DNA from: Janthinobacterium sp. GW458P
GTDB taxonomy: Bacteria; Pseudomonadota; Gammaproteobacteria; Burkholderiales; Burkholderiaceae_D
DNA length: 64,000 nt
NCBI RefSeq assembly: GCF_002127585.1
Contig: NZ_NEGZ01000002.1
Coordinates: 93,774-157,773 of the forward strand
Direction: 5' to 3'
Position 1 is the stretch's first letter. Each line of letters opens with the position of its first letter. Below the pieces are notes generated by a model that made no database searches, had not been told where the DNA came from, and saw only the letters and a list, made by a program, of their open reading frames with translations. The position numbers and the translations under genes were made by a program. This document shows positions 25,766-35,280 of the stretch, piece by piece.

Positions 25766-26758
25766 ATGCAACTGCAACAACGACGCATCGGCCATAGCGG
25801 CTTGACCAGTTCGGCACTGGGCCTGGGCTGCATGGGCATGTCGGAATTCTATGGCGCCACGGACGAGGCGCAATCCTTGGCCACGCTGGAAGCGGCCCTG
25901 GCGGCGGGCGTGACCCTGTTCGACACGGCCGACGCCTACGGTTTCGGCCACAACGAGCAATTGCTGGGCCGTTTTCTGAGCAAGCATCGCGGGCAGGCGC
26001 TGGTCGCCACCAAGTGCGGCCTGGCGCGCGAGGCGGGCAGCTATGCGCGCCGCGTCGACAATGCTCCCGCCACCATCCGCCATGCCTGCGAGGCGTCGCT
26101 GGCGCGCCTGGGCGTGGAGACCATCGACCTGTTCTACCTGCACCGCCTGAACCTGGACACGCCGCTGGAAGAATCGATGGGGGCGCTGGCGCAGCTGATG
26201 CAAGAAGGAAAAATTCGCGCCGTGGGCCTGTGCGAAGTGAGCGCCGCCACTTTGCGGCGCGCGGCGGCGCTCTGCCCCGTGGCGGCCGTGCAGAGCGAAT
26301 ACTCGCTGTGGACGCGCGAGCCGGAGCAGGGCGTGCTGGCCGCCTGCCGCGACGTGGGCGCCAGTTTCTTTGCCTACAGCCCGCTGGGACGCGGTTTCCT
26401 GACGGGAACGATCGTCGGCGCGGACAGTCTCGACGCGGGCGACTTCCGCCATTTCAATCCCCGTTTCGCGGCCGGAAACCTGGCGCGCAACCAGGCCATC
26501 GTGGCGCTGGTCCAGGACCTCGCGCGCGCCAAAGGCTGCACGCCGGCCCAGCTGGCGCTGGCCTGGCTGCTGGCGCAGGGCGACGACATCATTCCCATCC
26601 CCGGCACCAAGCGCATCGCCTACCTGCACGACAATCTCGGCGCGCTGGACGTGCGGCTCGATGCCGCGGAACTGGCGGCGATCAGCGCCGCCTTTCCTTT
26701 GGGCATGGCGGCGGGCGCGCGCTACACGGACGAAGGCATGAAGGGCGTGGATGCGTGA
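25766..26758 (+). CDS. Aldo/keto reductase
   Basis: This 330-aa NADPH-dependent carbonyl reductase is of the YajO/AKR13 style. It has the TIM-barrel start (LGLGCMGMSEFYG), the catalytic tyrosine in DTADAYGFG, the lysine in VATKCG, IDLFYLHR and the cofactor-binding IIPIPGTKR. The ATG at 25766 follows a purine-rich GAGGGAGA; the TTG at 25751 in the same frame is less likely. It is divergent from a lysR gene that probably regulates it. The substrate is unknown. Confidence 0.92.
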   Translation: MQLQQRRIGHSGLTSSALGLGCMGMSEFYGATDEAQSLATLEAALAAGVTLFDTADAYGFGHNEQLLGRFLSKHRGQALVATKCGLAREAGSYARRVDNAPATIRHACEASLARLGVETIDLFYLHRLNLDTPLEESMGALAQLMQEGKIRAVGLCEVSAATLRRAAALCPVAAVQSEYSLWTREPEQGVLAACRDVGASFFAYSPLGRGFLTGTIVGADSLDAGDFRHFNPRFAAGNLARNQAIVALVQDLARAKGCTPAQLALAWLLAQGDDIIPIPGTKRIAYLHDNLGALDVRLDAAELAAISAAFPLGMAAGARYTDEGMKGVDA

Positions 26759-26889
26759 AAAAAGGCGCGCGAGTGTACGCCAGCGTACCTAACTGAAGCT
26801 TTTCCTGCGGGACAATCCACGACGATCTGCTAGCATTTGGCAGTGACTGCTCGGTGCGCGTTGCACCGTGTTCAACAGTCAGGTATCCG

Positions 26890-27723
26890 ATGAGGTGGAT
26901 GTTGTTAGATGACGATATTTTCGATATAGAACTGAAATTATTGCTTGAGGGAATCTTGTTGAGATATCAGCACGATTTCCGCGATTATTCCGTGGCGTCG
27001 CTGCGCCGCCGCATGCGCCAGGCCATGGAGCGCTTCGGCTGCGCCAGCCTGTCGCAGTTGCAGGACCGCATACTGCACGAACCTGCCGTGTTCGCGCAGA
27101 TGCTGCAGTTTTTCACCGTGCAGGTGAGCGAGATGTTCCGCGATCCCGCGTATTTCCGCGCCCTGCGCGAAAAAGTCGTGCCCATCCTGCACACTTATCC
27201 ATCGATCAAGATCTGGGTGGCCGGCTGCAGCAGCGGCGAAGAGGTGTGGTCGCTGGCCATCCTGCTGGACGAGGAAGGCTTGCTCGAACGCAGCATGATT
27301 TATGCGACGGACATCAATGTCGAGGCGCTGGCGGCCGCCGAAGCGGGCATATACGCCGTCGAGCGCATTGCCCAGTTCAGCGAGAATTATCAGCTGGCGG
27401 GCGGCAAGCGCTCGCTGTCCGACTATTACACGGCGGCCTACAAGGGCGCCATCTTCGACCGGCGTCTGCGGCGCCAGTTCGTCTTCGCCGACCACAGCCT
27501 GGCGACGGACAGCGTGTTTTCGGAGGTGCACATGGTTTCCTGCCGTAACGTGATGATTTATTTCAATAAAGATTTGCAGGACCGCAGCCTGGGCCTGTTC
27601 CACGAAGCGCTGGTGAACCGGGGCTTCCTGGGCCTGGGCATGAAGGAAAGCCTGCATTTCAGCCGCCATGCGGACAGCTTCAACGAGCTGAGCCCGGCCG
27701 AGCGCATCTTCCAGCGGGCCTGA
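26890..27723 (+). CDS. CheR-type protein-glutamate methyltransferase
   Basis: This 277-aa enzyme transfers methyl groups from SAM to glutamates on receptor or kinase partners. It has the N-terminal helical domain (YSVASLRRRMRQAMERFG) and the SAM site VAGCSSGEEVWSLAI. YATDIN, the FADHSLATD segment and VSCRNVMIYF complete the family pattern. The ATG at 26890 is preferred; a GTG 12 codons earlier and another ATG at 26899 are alternatives. A CheB-type gene starts one base after its stop. There are no flagellar or receptor genes nearby, so the pair probably modifies the linked sensor kinases rather than chemoreceptors. Confidence 0.88.
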   Translation: MRWMLLDDDIFDIELKLLLEGILLRYQHDFRDYSVASLRRRMRQAMERFGCASLSQLQDRILHEPAVFAQMLQFFTVQVSEMFRDPAYFRALREKVVPILHTYPSIKIWVAGCSSGEEVWSLAILLDEEGLLERSMIYATDINVEALAAAEAGIYAVERIAQFSENYQLAGGKRSLSDYYTAAYKGAIFDRRLRRQFVFADHSLATDSVFSEVHMVSCRNVMIYFNKDLQDRSLGLFHEALVNRGFLGLGMKESLHFSRHADSFNELSPAERIFQRA

Positions 27724-27724
27724 C

Positions 27725-28321
27725 ATGCTGCCCACCTGCGACGTGGCGCCGCCGCCGCCGGGCCTGCGCCTGATCGCCATCGGCGCTTCGGCCGGCGGCG
27801 TGGAAGCGCTGGGCATCGTGCTGCGCGCCTTGCCGGCCCGCTGCCGCGCGGCCGTCGTGGTGGTGCTGCACCTGGCGCCGGGCCGCTCCAGCCAGTTGCC
27901 GCAGCTGTATGCGCAGCGCTGCCAGCTGCCCCTGCGCGAAGCGCAGGACAAGGAGCCGCTGCAGGCCGGCGTCGTGTATTTCGCGCCGCCCGACTATCAC
28001 CTGCAAATCGAACCCGAAGGCTGTTTTTCGCTGTCGCAGGAAGAACCCGTGAATTTTTCGCGCCCGTCCATCGATGTCCTGCTGGAAACGGCGGCGTATG
28101 CCTACCGGCGCGCCATGCTGGCCATCATCCTGACGGGCGCCTCGGCCGACGGCGCGGTGGGGCTGGCGCGCGTGCGGCAGCTGGGCGGCGGCGCCTGGGT
28201 GCAGGACCCGGCACGGGCCAGTTGCGCCGTCATGCCGGCCGCTGCGCTCAAGCGTGCCGGCGCCGACCGCGTGCTCGATTTGCCGCAAATGGCCGCCAGC
28301 CTGGCGTTGCTCGGTGCATGA
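27725..28321 (+). CDS. CheB-type methylesterase without receiver domain
   Basis: This 198-aa protein consists only of the CheB catalytic domain. The serine lies in IGASAGGVEAL, the histidine in VVVLHLAPG and the aspartate in LTGASADGAVG. The N-terminal receiver that normally holds CheB inactive is absent, so control must come from elsewhere, perhaps from the response regulator/kinase encoded 128 bases downstream. It is tightly coupled to cheR, with one base between them. Confidence 0.88.
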   Translation: MLPTCDVAPPPPGLRLIAIGASAGGVEALGIVLRALPARCRAAVVVVLHLAPGRSSQLPQLYAQRCQLPLREAQDKEPLQAGVVYFAPPDYHLQIEPEGCFSLSQEEPVNFSRPSIDVLLETAAYAYRRAMLAIILTGASADGAVGLARVRQLGGGAWVQDPARASCAVMPAAALKRAGADRVLDLPQMAASLALLGA

Positions 28322-28449
28322 ACGGACAAATGGATCGCTGCGGGGAGTGCGTGTAATATATGACCACTGATGTGAATACAGAAATAATACTAATTTTAAA
28401 TATCGCAACATGCCGGCATGCCGCCATGGCGACGCCTGAAGACTGATCC

Positions 28450-29577
28450 GTGACTGCACCTATTCATATCCTCGTCGTTGACGACATCGCGCAAAACCTG
28501 ATCGCCGCCGAAGCTGTGCTGGCGCGGCCCGGTATTGTTGTCCTGAAAGCATCATCGGGCGCGGAAGCGCTGGAATTGCTGTTGACGCACGAGGTCGCGC
28601 TGGCCCTGATCGACGTGCAGATGCCGCAGATGGACGGCTTCGAGCTGGCCGAGCTGATACGCGGCAGCGAACGCACGCGCAGCATTCCCTTGATTTTCCT
28701 CACGGCCGCCTCGCGCGAACCGAGCTACAGTTTCCGTGGCTACGAGGCGGGCGCCGTCGATTTCCTGTACAAGCCCATCGACGTGAAAGCCTTGCAGAGC
28801 AAGGTGGCGGTGCTGGTGCAGTTGTACCAGCAGAAACGCGAACTGTCTGCCCAGCTCGACGAGCTCAAGCACGCCCTGCACCTCAACGAATTATTTACGG
28901 CCGTGCTGGGCCACGACTTGCGCACGCCGCTGTCGGTGGTGATGAACGGCGCCATGCTGCTGCCGATGATGAGCGACCACCCGAAAGTGGTCGTCACGGC
29001 GCAGCGCATCGAAAGCAGCGCCAAGCGCATGGCGCGCATGGTCGACCAGTTGCTGGACCTGGCGCGCATCCGCTCGGGCACGATGGAGTTGCGCAGCAGC
29101 ATGCACGACTACCTGGCGCTGGCGCGCGCCATCGTCGAGGAATTCGAAACGGCGGGACAGGCCGCATCCATCGAACTGAGCAGCGTCGGCGAGCTGCATG
29201 GGCAGTGCGATGCGGGCTTGCTGTCGCAAGTCATTTCTAATCTCTTAAGCAACGCCATCACGCATGGCGAGGCGGGCGCACCCGTGCAGCTGGCGCTCGA
29301 CGGGCGGGCTGCCGACTGCATCGAGTTGCGCGTGATCAATCGCGGCGTGATCCCTGCCGCCCTGCTGCCGACCCTGTTTGAGCCGTTCCAGCAGGCGCGC
29401 GAGAAACGCAGGACGGGGCAGGGACTGGGCCTGGGCCTGTACACCGTGAACATGTTCGTCAAGGCCCATGGCGGCACGGTCGAGCTCAGCTCGTCGGCGA
29501 CGCAGGGCACGGTGGCGACGGTGCGCATTCCGCGCCATTGCCATGTGTGCGTGCAGCCCGACGTGGCGGCGCCATGA
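28450..29577 (+). CDS. Receiver-histidine kinase hybrid protein
   Basis: This cytoplasmic 375-aa protein has no membrane segment. Residues 1-120 are a receiver (DD at 11-12, phospho-acceptor D55). A coiled linker follows, then HisKA with H155 in LGHDLRTPL and an HATPase (about 265-370) with GLGLGLYTVNMFVKAHGG. It starts with GTG. The layout, a receiver feeding a kinase, fits a relay in which the input is phosphotransfer. Its stop overlaps the ATG of the next kinase by four bases (ATGA), so the two are translationally coupled. Confidence 0.88.
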   Translation: MTAPIHILVVDDIAQNLIAAEAVLARPGIVVLKASSGAEALELLLTHEVALALIDVQMPQMDGFELAELIRGSERTRSIPLIFLTAASREPSYSFRGYEAGAVDFLYKPIDVKALQSKVAVLVQLYQQKRELSAQLDELKHALHLNELFTAVLGHDLRTPLSVVMNGAMLLPMMSDHPKVVVTAQRIESSAKRMARMVDQLLDLARIRSGTMELRSSMHDYLALARAIVEEFETAGQAASIELSSVGELHGQCDAGLLSQVISNLLSNAITHGEAGAPVQLALDGRAADCIELRVINRGVIPAALLPTLFEPFQQAREKRRTGQGLGLGLYTVNMFVKAHGGTVELSSSATQGTVATVRIPRHCHVCVQPDVAAP

Positions 29578-32500
29578 GCAAGCCTACCTGGCCGCGCGGC
29601 GGCGGCAGCATGGGCGAGCTGGTGCGCCAGTTCGACTGGTCGGCGAGCAGCCTCGGCGCGCTCGACGCCTGGCCCGCCCATTTGCGCACCAGCGTCGACA
29701 TCGTGCTCCATTCGCCGATGGCGATGGTGCTGATGTGGGGGCCGCAGCACGTGATGGTCTATAACGACGAGTACATCAATATCGCCGGCCCGCGTCATCC
29801 GGCCGCGCTGGGCGGCACGGTGCCGGCCGTCTGGCCCGAGATCTGGGACTGGAACGCGCGCATCCTGGAGGCGGGCTTGCGCGGCGAGACGCAGGTGCAC
29901 CGCGAGCGCTGCCTGCCGCTGTTGCGCGACGGGCAGCCGACGGACGTCTGCTTCGACCTGTTCTACACCCCCGTGCATGGCGCCGATGGCCAGGTCGACG
30001 GCGTGCTGTGCACGGCCGTGGAATTGACGGCGCGCATGGAAGAAGGGCGCCAGCTGAAGCTGGCCACGGCCGAGCTGGGCAAGCTGAACGCCACCTTGCA
30101 GGCCGAGAGCGAGGCGGTACGGGCCGCGAACCGCCGCCTGGACGAGGACCGCGCCCTGCTGCGCGCCCTGTTCCAGCAGGCGCCCAGCTTCATGGCTCTG
30201 CTGCGCGGGCCGCAGCATGTGTTCGAGCTGGCCAATGAACACTATCTGCGCCTCGTGGGACGCGACGACCTGCTGGGCCAGCCCGTGGAAGTGGCCTTGC
30301 CGGAAGTCAAGGCGCAGGGCTTCATCGACCTGCTCGACCAGGTCTACCGTTCCGGCGTTGCCTACGAGGGACGCCAGGTCAGGGTGGACTTGCAGACGGC
30401 GGACGGGCAGACGGGCGAGCGCCATGTCGATTTCGTGTACCAGCCCATCAAGGATGCGGACGGCGCGGTGACGGGCATCCTCGTCGAAGGCATCGACGTC
30501 ACCGAGCGCATGGAAGGCGAGGAGCGCCTGCGCCTGGCGCAGCAGGCGGGCGGCATCGGCACCTTCGAATGGTTCCCCGAGACGGGCGCGATGCTCGTGT
30601 CGCCCACGTTCCGCCGCCAGTGGGGCATCGCCGATGATGAGGAAGTCACGCAGCAACTGCTGGTGAGCCTGGTCGATGCGCGCGACCAGCAAAAGGTCGG
30701 GCCCAGCAAGCTTGAGCTGGCGCCCAATCCGCTCGAATACGTGGAATACCGCATCCGCCGCCCCGCCGATGGCGCGGTGCGCTGGATCGCGCGCCAGGGC
30801 GAGGTCATTGCCGGCCGCTTGCCGGGCCAGCGCCGCTATGTGGGCGTGTCCTTCGACGTCACGGAACGGCGCCAGATCGAGGAGGAACTGATGGCCAGCC
30901 AGGAGCGCATGGCGGCCATTTTCGGCCAGGCATCCGTCGGCTTGTCCGAACTGGGCCTCGATGGCCGTTTCCAGCGCGTCAACGGCGCGCTGTGCTGCAT
31001 GCTGGGGCGGTCGGCCGAAGAGCTGCTGAGCCTGAACATGAACGATATCCTGCATCCCGACGACGTGCCGGGCAACAATGTGCTGTTCCGCCGCCTGGTG
31101 GAGACGGGCGAGTCGTTTTCGCTGGAAAAGCGCTACCTGAAACCCGATGGTTCGCAAGTGTGGGTGTCGAGCAATGTCAGCCGCCTCGTCGATGAACAGG
31201 GACACACGCGTTCCTTGATCGCCGTCAAGACGGATATCACGGACCGGCGCCGCGTGGAAAAAGCGCTGCATGAATTGAACGAAACGCTCGAGCACCGGGT
31301 CGAACAGGAAGTGAGCGAGCGCACCAAGGCCGAAGACGCCTTGCGCCAGGCGCAAAAAATGGAAGCCGTGGGCCAGCTGACAGGCGGCATCGCGCATGAC
31401 TTCAACAATGTGCTGCAGATTATTTCCGGCAATTTGCATCTGCTGCAGCACCTGGCGGGCACGGATGGCCTCATGCGCCAGCGGCTCGACACGGCCATTG
31501 CCGCCGTCGAGCGGGGCGCCAAGCTGTCCTCGCACCTGCTGGCGTTTGCGCGGCGTCAACCGCTCAAACCCGTGGTGGCGGACCTGGCCCGCGTGGTGCG
31601 CAATATGGATGCGCTGCTGCGGCGCGCCTTGGGCGAGGCCATCGACATCGTGCTGGTGGGCGGCGGCGGCCTGTGGAACACCCTGGTCGACCGCAGCCAG
31701 ATCGAAAACGTCATCCTCAACCTGGCCATCAATGCGCGCGACGCCATGGATGGCGCGGGCAAGCTGACCATCGAGCTGGGCAATGTCGTGCTCGACGAGC
31801 ATTATGTGCACAACCTGGTCGACGTGCCGGCCGGACAGTACGTGATGCTGTCGGTGACGGACACGGGGCGCGGCATGAGCGGGCCCGTGCTGCAGCGCGC
31901 GTTCGAGCCGTTCTTCACCACCAAGCCGGAAGGGGCGGGCACGGGCCTGGGCCTGTCGATGGCCTACGGCTTCGTCACGCAGAGCCGCGGCCATATCCGC
32001 ATCTACAGTGAACCTGGCGTGGGAACGGGAGTCAAAATCTATCTGCCCCGCTCCCTGATGGCCGAGGCGGACGAGGAAGTGGAATTGAGCGGCGTCGTCA
32101 CGGGCGGCACGGAAACCGTGCTGGTGGTGGAAGACGACGTGGGCGTGCGCACCACGGTGGTCGACATGCTGGGCGCGCTCGGCTATACGGTGCTCAAGGC
32201 CGAGGATGGCGAAAGCGCGCTGGCCGTGCTGCACAGCGGCGCGCAGATCGATCTGTTGTTTACGGACGTGATCATGCCCGGTCCCGTCAGCAGCACGGAC
32301 ATGGCGCGCCAGGCGCGCGAGCTGCAGCCCGATATCGCCGTGCTGTTTACGTCCGGCTATGCGCAAGACGTCATCGTGCACGAAGGGCGGCTCGACGCAG
32401 GAGTAGAATTGCTCAGCAAGCCGTACCGGCGCGAAGAGCTGGCGCGCAAGCTGCGCCATGTGCTGGCCAACCGCCAGCAGCAAATGCGCGCGCGCCAGTT

Positions 32501-32957
32501 TGAACGGTCCGGCGCACCGGTGTCCGGCGGCCTGGCGGCCAGCGCACTGGGCGCCGGCACGCCGGGGCTGGATTTGACGGGCCATGCGCCGGCGCCGCAG
32601 GGAGACATGCCGACATCGATGAAAATACTCGTGGTGGAAGACAACCTCGATTCGCAGCTGATGGTGTGCGAGCTGGTGGGCATGCTCGGGCATACGGTGA
32701 GCGGCGTGTCCGATGGCGAGTCCGCGTGGCAATTGCTAAGCGAACAAGACTTCGATATCCTGTTTACCGATGTCAGCCTGCCCGGCATGTCCGGCATCGC
32801 GCTGGCGCGCATGGTGCTGCGCGAAAAACCTGACATGCGCATCATCTTTTCCACCGGATACGGCAAGGAATCGATGGATGAGCTGGGCTTTTCCGCCAGC
32901 GTCCTGCGCAAACCGTATGATTTGATGGAGCTGCAAGCGGCACTCGACCAATCCTGA
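29574..32957 (+). CDS. Multi-PAS hybrid sensor histidine kinase with two receivers
   Basis: This 1127-aa protein has no transmembrane segments. The order is an N-terminal PAS-like module (about 15-155), at least three PAS domains (about 200-560), a coiled coil, and HisKA with H608 in GGIAHDFNNVLQ. The HATPase has NLAINARDAMD and GTGLGLSMAYGF. A first receiver (phospho-acceptor D898) and a second receiver (D1066) complete it. No HPt domain is visible here, so the phosphate must pass to another protein. It is coupled to the upstream receiver-kinase by a four-base overlap. Together with CheR and CheB it forms a signalling cluster whose sensed cue is unknown. Confidence 0.9.
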   Translation: MSKPTWPRGGGSMGELVRQFDWSASSLGALDAWPAHLRTSVDIVLHSPMAMVLMWGPQHVMVYNDEYINIAGPRHPAALGGTVPAVWPEIWDWNARILEAGLRGETQVHRERCLPLLRDGQPTDVCFDLFYTPVHGADGQVDGVLCTAVELTARMEEGRQLKLATAELGKLNATLQAESEAVRAANRRLDEDRALLRALFQQAPSFMALLRGPQHVFELANEHYLRLVGRDDLLGQPVEVALPEVKAQGFIDLLDQVYRSGVAYEGRQVRVDLQTADGQTGERHVDFVYQPIKDADGAVTGILVEGIDVTERMEGEERLRLAQQAGGIGTFEWFPETGAMLVSPTFRRQWGIADDEEVTQQLLVSLVDARDQQKVGPSKLELAPNPLEYVEYRIRRPADGAVRWIARQGEVIAGRLPGQRRYVGVSFDVTERRQIEEELMASQERMAAIFGQASVGLSELGLDGRFQRVNGALCCMLGRSAEELLSLNMNDILHPDDVPGNNVLFRRLVETGESFSLEKRYLKPDGSQVWVSSNVSRLVDEQGHTRSLIAVKTDITDRRRVEKALHELNETLEHRVEQEVSERTKAEDALRQAQKMEAVGQLTGGIAHDFNNVLQIISGNLHLLQHLAGTDGLMRQRLDTAIAAVERGAKLSSHLLAFARRQPLKPVVADLARVVRNMDALLRRALGEAIDIVLVGGGGLWNTLVDRSQIENVILNLAINARDAMDGAGKLTIELGNVVLDEHYVHNLVDVPAGQYVMLSVTDTGRGMSGPVLQRAFEPFFTTKPEGAGTGLGLSMAYGFVTQSRGHIRIYSEPGVGTGVKIYLPRSLMAEADEEVELSGVVTGGTETVLVVEDDVGVRTTVVDMLGALGYTVLKAEDGESALAVLHSGAQIDLLFTDVIMPGPVSSTDMARQARELQPDIAVLFTSGYAQDVIVHEGRLDAGVELLSKPYRREELARKLRHVLANRQQQMRARQFERSGAPVSGGLAASALGAGTPGLDLTGHAPAPQGDMPTSMKILVVEDNLDSQLMVCELVGMLGHTVSGVSDGESAWQLLSEQDFDILFTDVSLPGMSGIALARMVLREKPDMRIIFSTGYGKESMDELGFSASVLRKPYDLMELQAALDQS

Positions 32958-33003
32958 CGGGCGCGCGCCATCGGCCCGCCCGTCTTACCCTGCAGAGGCA
33001 AGC

Positions 33004-33402
33004 ATGACCCCTGAACTGACGATGCTCGCGTGTACCCTCGTGCTGGCCCTGCTGCAAATCCTCCTGCCTGCGCTGTTGCGCACGCTGGAAACGGGTCCTC
33101 AATACAATATGGGGACGCGCGACAGCGCGGGGCCGCCCGTGGGCAAGGTCACGGGCCGCTTGCAGCGGGCCCAGGCCAACCTGTTCGAAACCCTGCCCCT
33201 GTTCGCCACCGCCGTGCTGATCGTCCACGTGACGGCGCAGGAAAGCGCGCTGACCCTGTACGGCGCGGCCCTGTACCTGGCCGCGCGCGTGCTCTACCTG
33301 CCCCTGTACGCGTTCGGCATCCCCGTCGTGCGCACGCTGGTGTGGTGCGTGTCGGTTGCCGGCCTGCTGATGCTTTACTGGGCCATCCTGTTCGCTTCCT
33401 GA
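33004..33402 (+). CDS. MAPEG-family membrane protein
   Basis: This 132-aa protein with four predicted helices fits the MAPEG family (eicosanoid/glutathione metabolism). It shows a conserved GTRDSAGPPVGKVTGRLQRAQANLFE segment, split here as GTRDSAGPPVGKV and LQRAQANLFETLPLF, and a C-terminal LYLAARVLYLPLYAFGIPVVRT. Bacterial members are mostly uncharacterised. It is probably monocistronic. Confidence 0.87.
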   Translation: MTPELTMLACTLVLALLQILLPALLRTLETGPQYNMGTRDSAGPPVGKVTGRLQRAQANLFETLPLFATAVLIVHVTAQESALTLYGAALYLAARVLYLPLYAFGIPVVRTLVWCVSVAGLLMLYWAILFAS

Positions 33403-33508
33403 ATTCCTACGCGGGCTGTAGCGGCCGTCCTATGGCCTGTCGACAGGCCCGGCCGTAAAGTAGCGGCGAGCTGGCGACTGGCGCCGGCATGCGAGGAACC
33501 AGACCGCG

Positions 33509-35194
33509 ATGGCGACTACTATTTCTGCAGTGCAAGACCTGGGCCGCGTGCCCCAGCGCAAGATCCAGCGCCTGCTGCGCTCGGTATTCGGCATCGCGCG
33601 CCTGCGCGCGGGCCAGCAGGAAGTCATCGACAGCGTGCTGGCCGGGCGCGATACCCTGGCCATCATGCCCACGGGCAGCGGCAAGTCGCTGTGCTACCAG
33701 CTGCCGGCCGCGCTGTTGCCGGGCGCCACGCTCGTCGTGTCACCGCTGATCTCGCTGATGCACGACCAGCTGGAAAAATTGCATGCACTGGGCATCACGG
33801 CCGTGCAGCTCAACAGCAGCCTGTCGCGCGCCGAGGAAGACGATGCCATCGCCCGCATCGCCCAGGGTGGCAAGCGCATCATTTTTTGCACGCCGGAACG
33901 CCTGGCGACGGCCGGATTCCTGGCCCTGCTGGCCGCCGCACCGCCGGCGCTGGTGGTCATCGACGAAGCCCATTGCATCTCCCAGTGGGGTCACGATTTC
34001 CGTCCCGCCTACCTGGACATCGCCGCCGCCCTGCGCGCCCTGGGCCGCCCGCCCGTGCTGGCCTTGACGGCCACGGCCACGGAAGACGTGGTGGCCGACA
34101 TCCGCGCCCAGCTTGCCGCGCCGCAGTTGCGCGTCGTCAATACGGGCATTTACCGCGCCAACCTGCGCTATGGCGTGGTCCAGGTCACCAATGCCGGCGA
34201 AAAACACGATGCAGTCCTGCGCCTGCTGCGCGAGACGCGAGGCGCGGGCATCGTCTACGCGGCCACGGTGAAAACCGTCGAAGAGCTGGCGACGCGGCTG
34301 GCGGAGCTGGGCGCAAGCGTCACCTGCTACCACGGCAAGCTGGCGGCGCGCGAGCGCAAGCACAACCAGGACCTGTTCATGGGCGGCGAACGCCGCATCA
34401 TGGTGGCCACCAACGCCTTCGGCATGGGCATCGACAAGCCCGACACGCGCTTCGTCATCCACCTGCAGGTGCCGGCCAACCTGGAAGCGTACTACCAGGA
34501 ATCGGGCCGGGCCGGGCGCGACGGCTTGCCCGCCGACTGCACCTTGCTGTATTTCCAGGAAGACAAGCGGGTACAGCAGTTTTTCCTGGCGAAACACTAC
34601 CCAACGGCTGACGAGCTGGCCGCCATCGTGGCGGCAGCGCAAGAACTGCCGGCCACGTTCGCGTTCGCTGCGCTGGCGTCCAGCCTGCCCGATTTTTCCG
34701 ACGGTCACCTGAAGGTGTGCCTGAAACTGTTGAAAGACGGCAAGCTGCTGCGCCAGGACCGCCAGCTGGGCTACACCTTGAAAGCGCCCTCGGCCAGCTC
34801 GCCCACGTACGCGCAGCTGGCGCAGGTCTATGTCGACAAGCAGGAGCGCGACAAGCAGGCGCTCGAGCAGATGGTGGCGTATGCGCAGAGCGGTTTTTGC
34901 CGCTGGAAGCTGCTGCTCGAGTATTTCGGCGATGCGGGGGATTTCGAGCGCTGCTGCACCTGCGACAATTGCCAGTCGCCGCCGGCGCTGACGACGCCCA
35001 TGCTGCTCGACGACGCCCCCGTGCCGCCGCTGCCCGCCGCGCCATCGGCACCGTCGATCGCCGTGGGCAGCCGGGTGCGCGTGCCCCGCTTCGACATCGG
35101 CACCGTGCTGTCGGTGGCCGGCGACCAGGTCACCATCGCGTTTCCGGAAAACACCACGCGCACCTTCATGGCGGAATTTGTCGCCCCCGCGTGA
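33509..35194 (+). CDS. RecQ-family ATP-dependent DNA helicase
   Basis: This 561-aa superfamily-2 helicase has Walker A TGSGKS (55-60), the DEAH box in VIDEAHCISQWGHDFRPAY, the motif VI QESGRAGRDG and a zinc-binding RecQ-Ct segment (FCRW, then CCTCDNC). No HRDC domain is present. Instead the C-terminus has a small beta domain (VRVPRFDIGTVLSVAG) resembling a KOW/SH3-like fold. It acts in recombination and repair by unwinding DNA. It precedes the ligase-associated repair cassette but is separated by 86 bases that may hold a promoter. The main recQ gene may be elsewhere in the genome. Confidence 0.9.
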   Translation: MATTISAVQDLGRVPQRKIQRLLRSVFGIARLRAGQQEVIDSVLAGRDTLAIMPTGSGKSLCYQLPAALLPGATLVVSPLISLMHDQLEKLHALGITAVQLNSSLSRAEEDDAIARIAQGGKRIIFCTPERLATAGFLALLAAAPPALVVIDEAHCISQWGHDFRPAYLDIAAALRALGRPPVLALTATATEDVVADIRAQLAAPQLRVVNTGIYRANLRYGVVQVTNAGEKHDAVLRLLRETRGAGIVYAATVKTVEELATRLAELGASVTCYHGKLAARERKHNQDLFMGGERRIMVATNAFGMGIDKPDTRFVIHLQVPANLEAYYQESGRAGRDGLPADCTLLYFQEDKRVQQFFLAKHYPTADELAAIVAAAQELPATFAFAALASSLPDFSDGHLKVCLKLLKDGKLLRQDRQLGYTLKAPSASSPTYAQLAQVYVDKQERDKQALEQMVAYAQSGFCRWKLLLEYFGDAGDFERCCTCDNCQSPPALTTPMLLDDAPVPPLPAAPSAPSIAVGSRVRVPRFDIGTVLSVAGDQVTIAFPENTTRTFMAEFVAPA

Positions 35195-35280
35195 AGCCAG
35201 TGTGCGCTGCCCGACAGATGATCTGGCGCAAGAGCGCTAGAATCAGCCCATTCCAACGCATGTTAACGTAGGAGCTGGGC

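Noticed and set aside
27725..28321. The CheB gene as a truncated remnant
   Set aside because: The catalytic Ser, His and Asp motifs are all present and the gene is tightly spaced behind cheR; receiver-less CheB domains occur in non-chemotaxis clusters.
29109..32732. A 1207-codon open frame on the minus strand opposite the multi-PAS kinase
   Set aside because: It is the antisense shadow of a clearly homologous kinase in high-GC DNA; its translation is His/Arg/Gln-rich without any family motif.
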